Of a stretch of DNA of 6,075 bases, positions 5,979 to 6,075 are shown one piece after another. A model generated the notes under the pieces. It saw only the letters and a program-made list of their open reading frames with translations. It had not been told where the DNA came from and ran no database searches. The DNA comes from an uncultured Paraprevotella sp. (lineage in GTDB: Bacteria; Bacteroidota; Bacteroidia; Bacteroidales; Bacteroidaceae), in NCBI GenBank assembly GCA_900770805.1, contig CAAGLP010000084.1, forward strand, positions 1 to 6,075, read 5' to 3'. Each line of letters starts with the position of its first letter. Within the stretch, counting starts at the first letter, position 1. The position numbers and the translations under genes are program-made.

Positions 5979-6075
5979 TATTTAGCTCTTATTTTCAAGG
6001 TTTTTCTTGGTTGTCCTAGAATATCCTAGGCTTTCCTGTATCAACCGCTCACTGTTTATTTCAAGAATTCAGCAA
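5979..6075 (-). promoter_or_regulatory. Leader region upstream of the efflux operon
   Basis: These 97 bases precede the adaptor's ATG. The stretch next to the start is A/T-rich without a Shine-Dalgarno match, as expected in Bacteroidota. I find no copy of the Bacteroidota -7 consensus TAnnTTTG here, so the promoter may be degenerate or lie beyond the window edge, or the operon may continue from an upstream gene. A 16-bp dyad (6015-6030) and a weak 4-bp hairpin CAAG/CTTG (5996-6009) are the only structures. Minus-strand stops near 6061 and 6056 mean an upstream gene could end at the very edge, but this cannot be judged. Confidence 0.4.
6015..6030. promoter_or_regulatory. 16-bp imperfect dyad, possible operator
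   Basis: CCTAG (6015-6019) and CTAGG (6026-6030) are exact inverted copies around AATATC; the central ATAT is itself symmetric and only the A6020/C6025 pair breaks the dyad. It lies 37-52 bases upstream of the adaptor's ATG, a common place for a repressor such as the TetR-type regulators that often control RND operons. No regulator gene is visible, and a 16-bp near-palindrome may occur by chance, so the operator role is inference. Confidence 0.4.

Noticed and set aside
1..6075. CRISPR array, tRNA, rRNA, insertion sequence or toxin-antitoxin pair
   Set aside because: No regularly spaced long repeats, RNA-gene signatures, transposase-like frames or paired small genes were seen on either strand.

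Overview
The window reads as ordinary Bacteroidota DNA, most likely Bacteroidales and Prevotella- or Bacteroides-like. The clues are the protein style of an RND (resistance-nodulation-division) efflux operon in the order adaptor, pump, outer-membrane channel, A/T-rich start regions without clear Shine-Dalgarno motifs, and spacers filled with short iterated words. The taxon is an inference; no marker gene is present.

Layout. At the left edge (1-314, + strand) is the C-terminal end of a protein I do not recognise. It converges on a three-gene minus-strand operon. The gap between them (315-453) holds a long A/T-rich hairpin followed by a T-rich tract, probably the terminator. The operon reads right to left: a periplasmic adaptor (membrane fusion protein, 5978-4905), an HAE1-type RND pump (4739-1707) and a TolC-family outer-membrane channel (1710-454). 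Pump and channel overlap by 4 bases (ATGA). Adaptor and pump are separated by an unusually long 165-base spacer carrying a 7-bp tandem repeat, a 9-bp tandem repeat and a G/C-rich REP-like hairpin. Upstream of the adaptor (5979-6075) is a 97-base leader with a 16-bp imperfect dyad that could be an operator. No regulator gene lies in the window.

Function. The three proteins should form one trans-envelope pump. The RND trimer in the inner membrane uses proton import to capture substrates from the periplasm or membrane. The adaptor joins it to the TolC-like trimer, which opens to the outside. Substrates cannot be read from sequence; drugs, detergents, bile salts or endogenous lipophilic compounds are all possible.

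I found no new biological system. The most unusual material is in the spacers: each of the first two gaps contains iterated words of 7 or 9 bp, and the intra-operon hairpin lies where it could affect the ratio of adaptor to pump.
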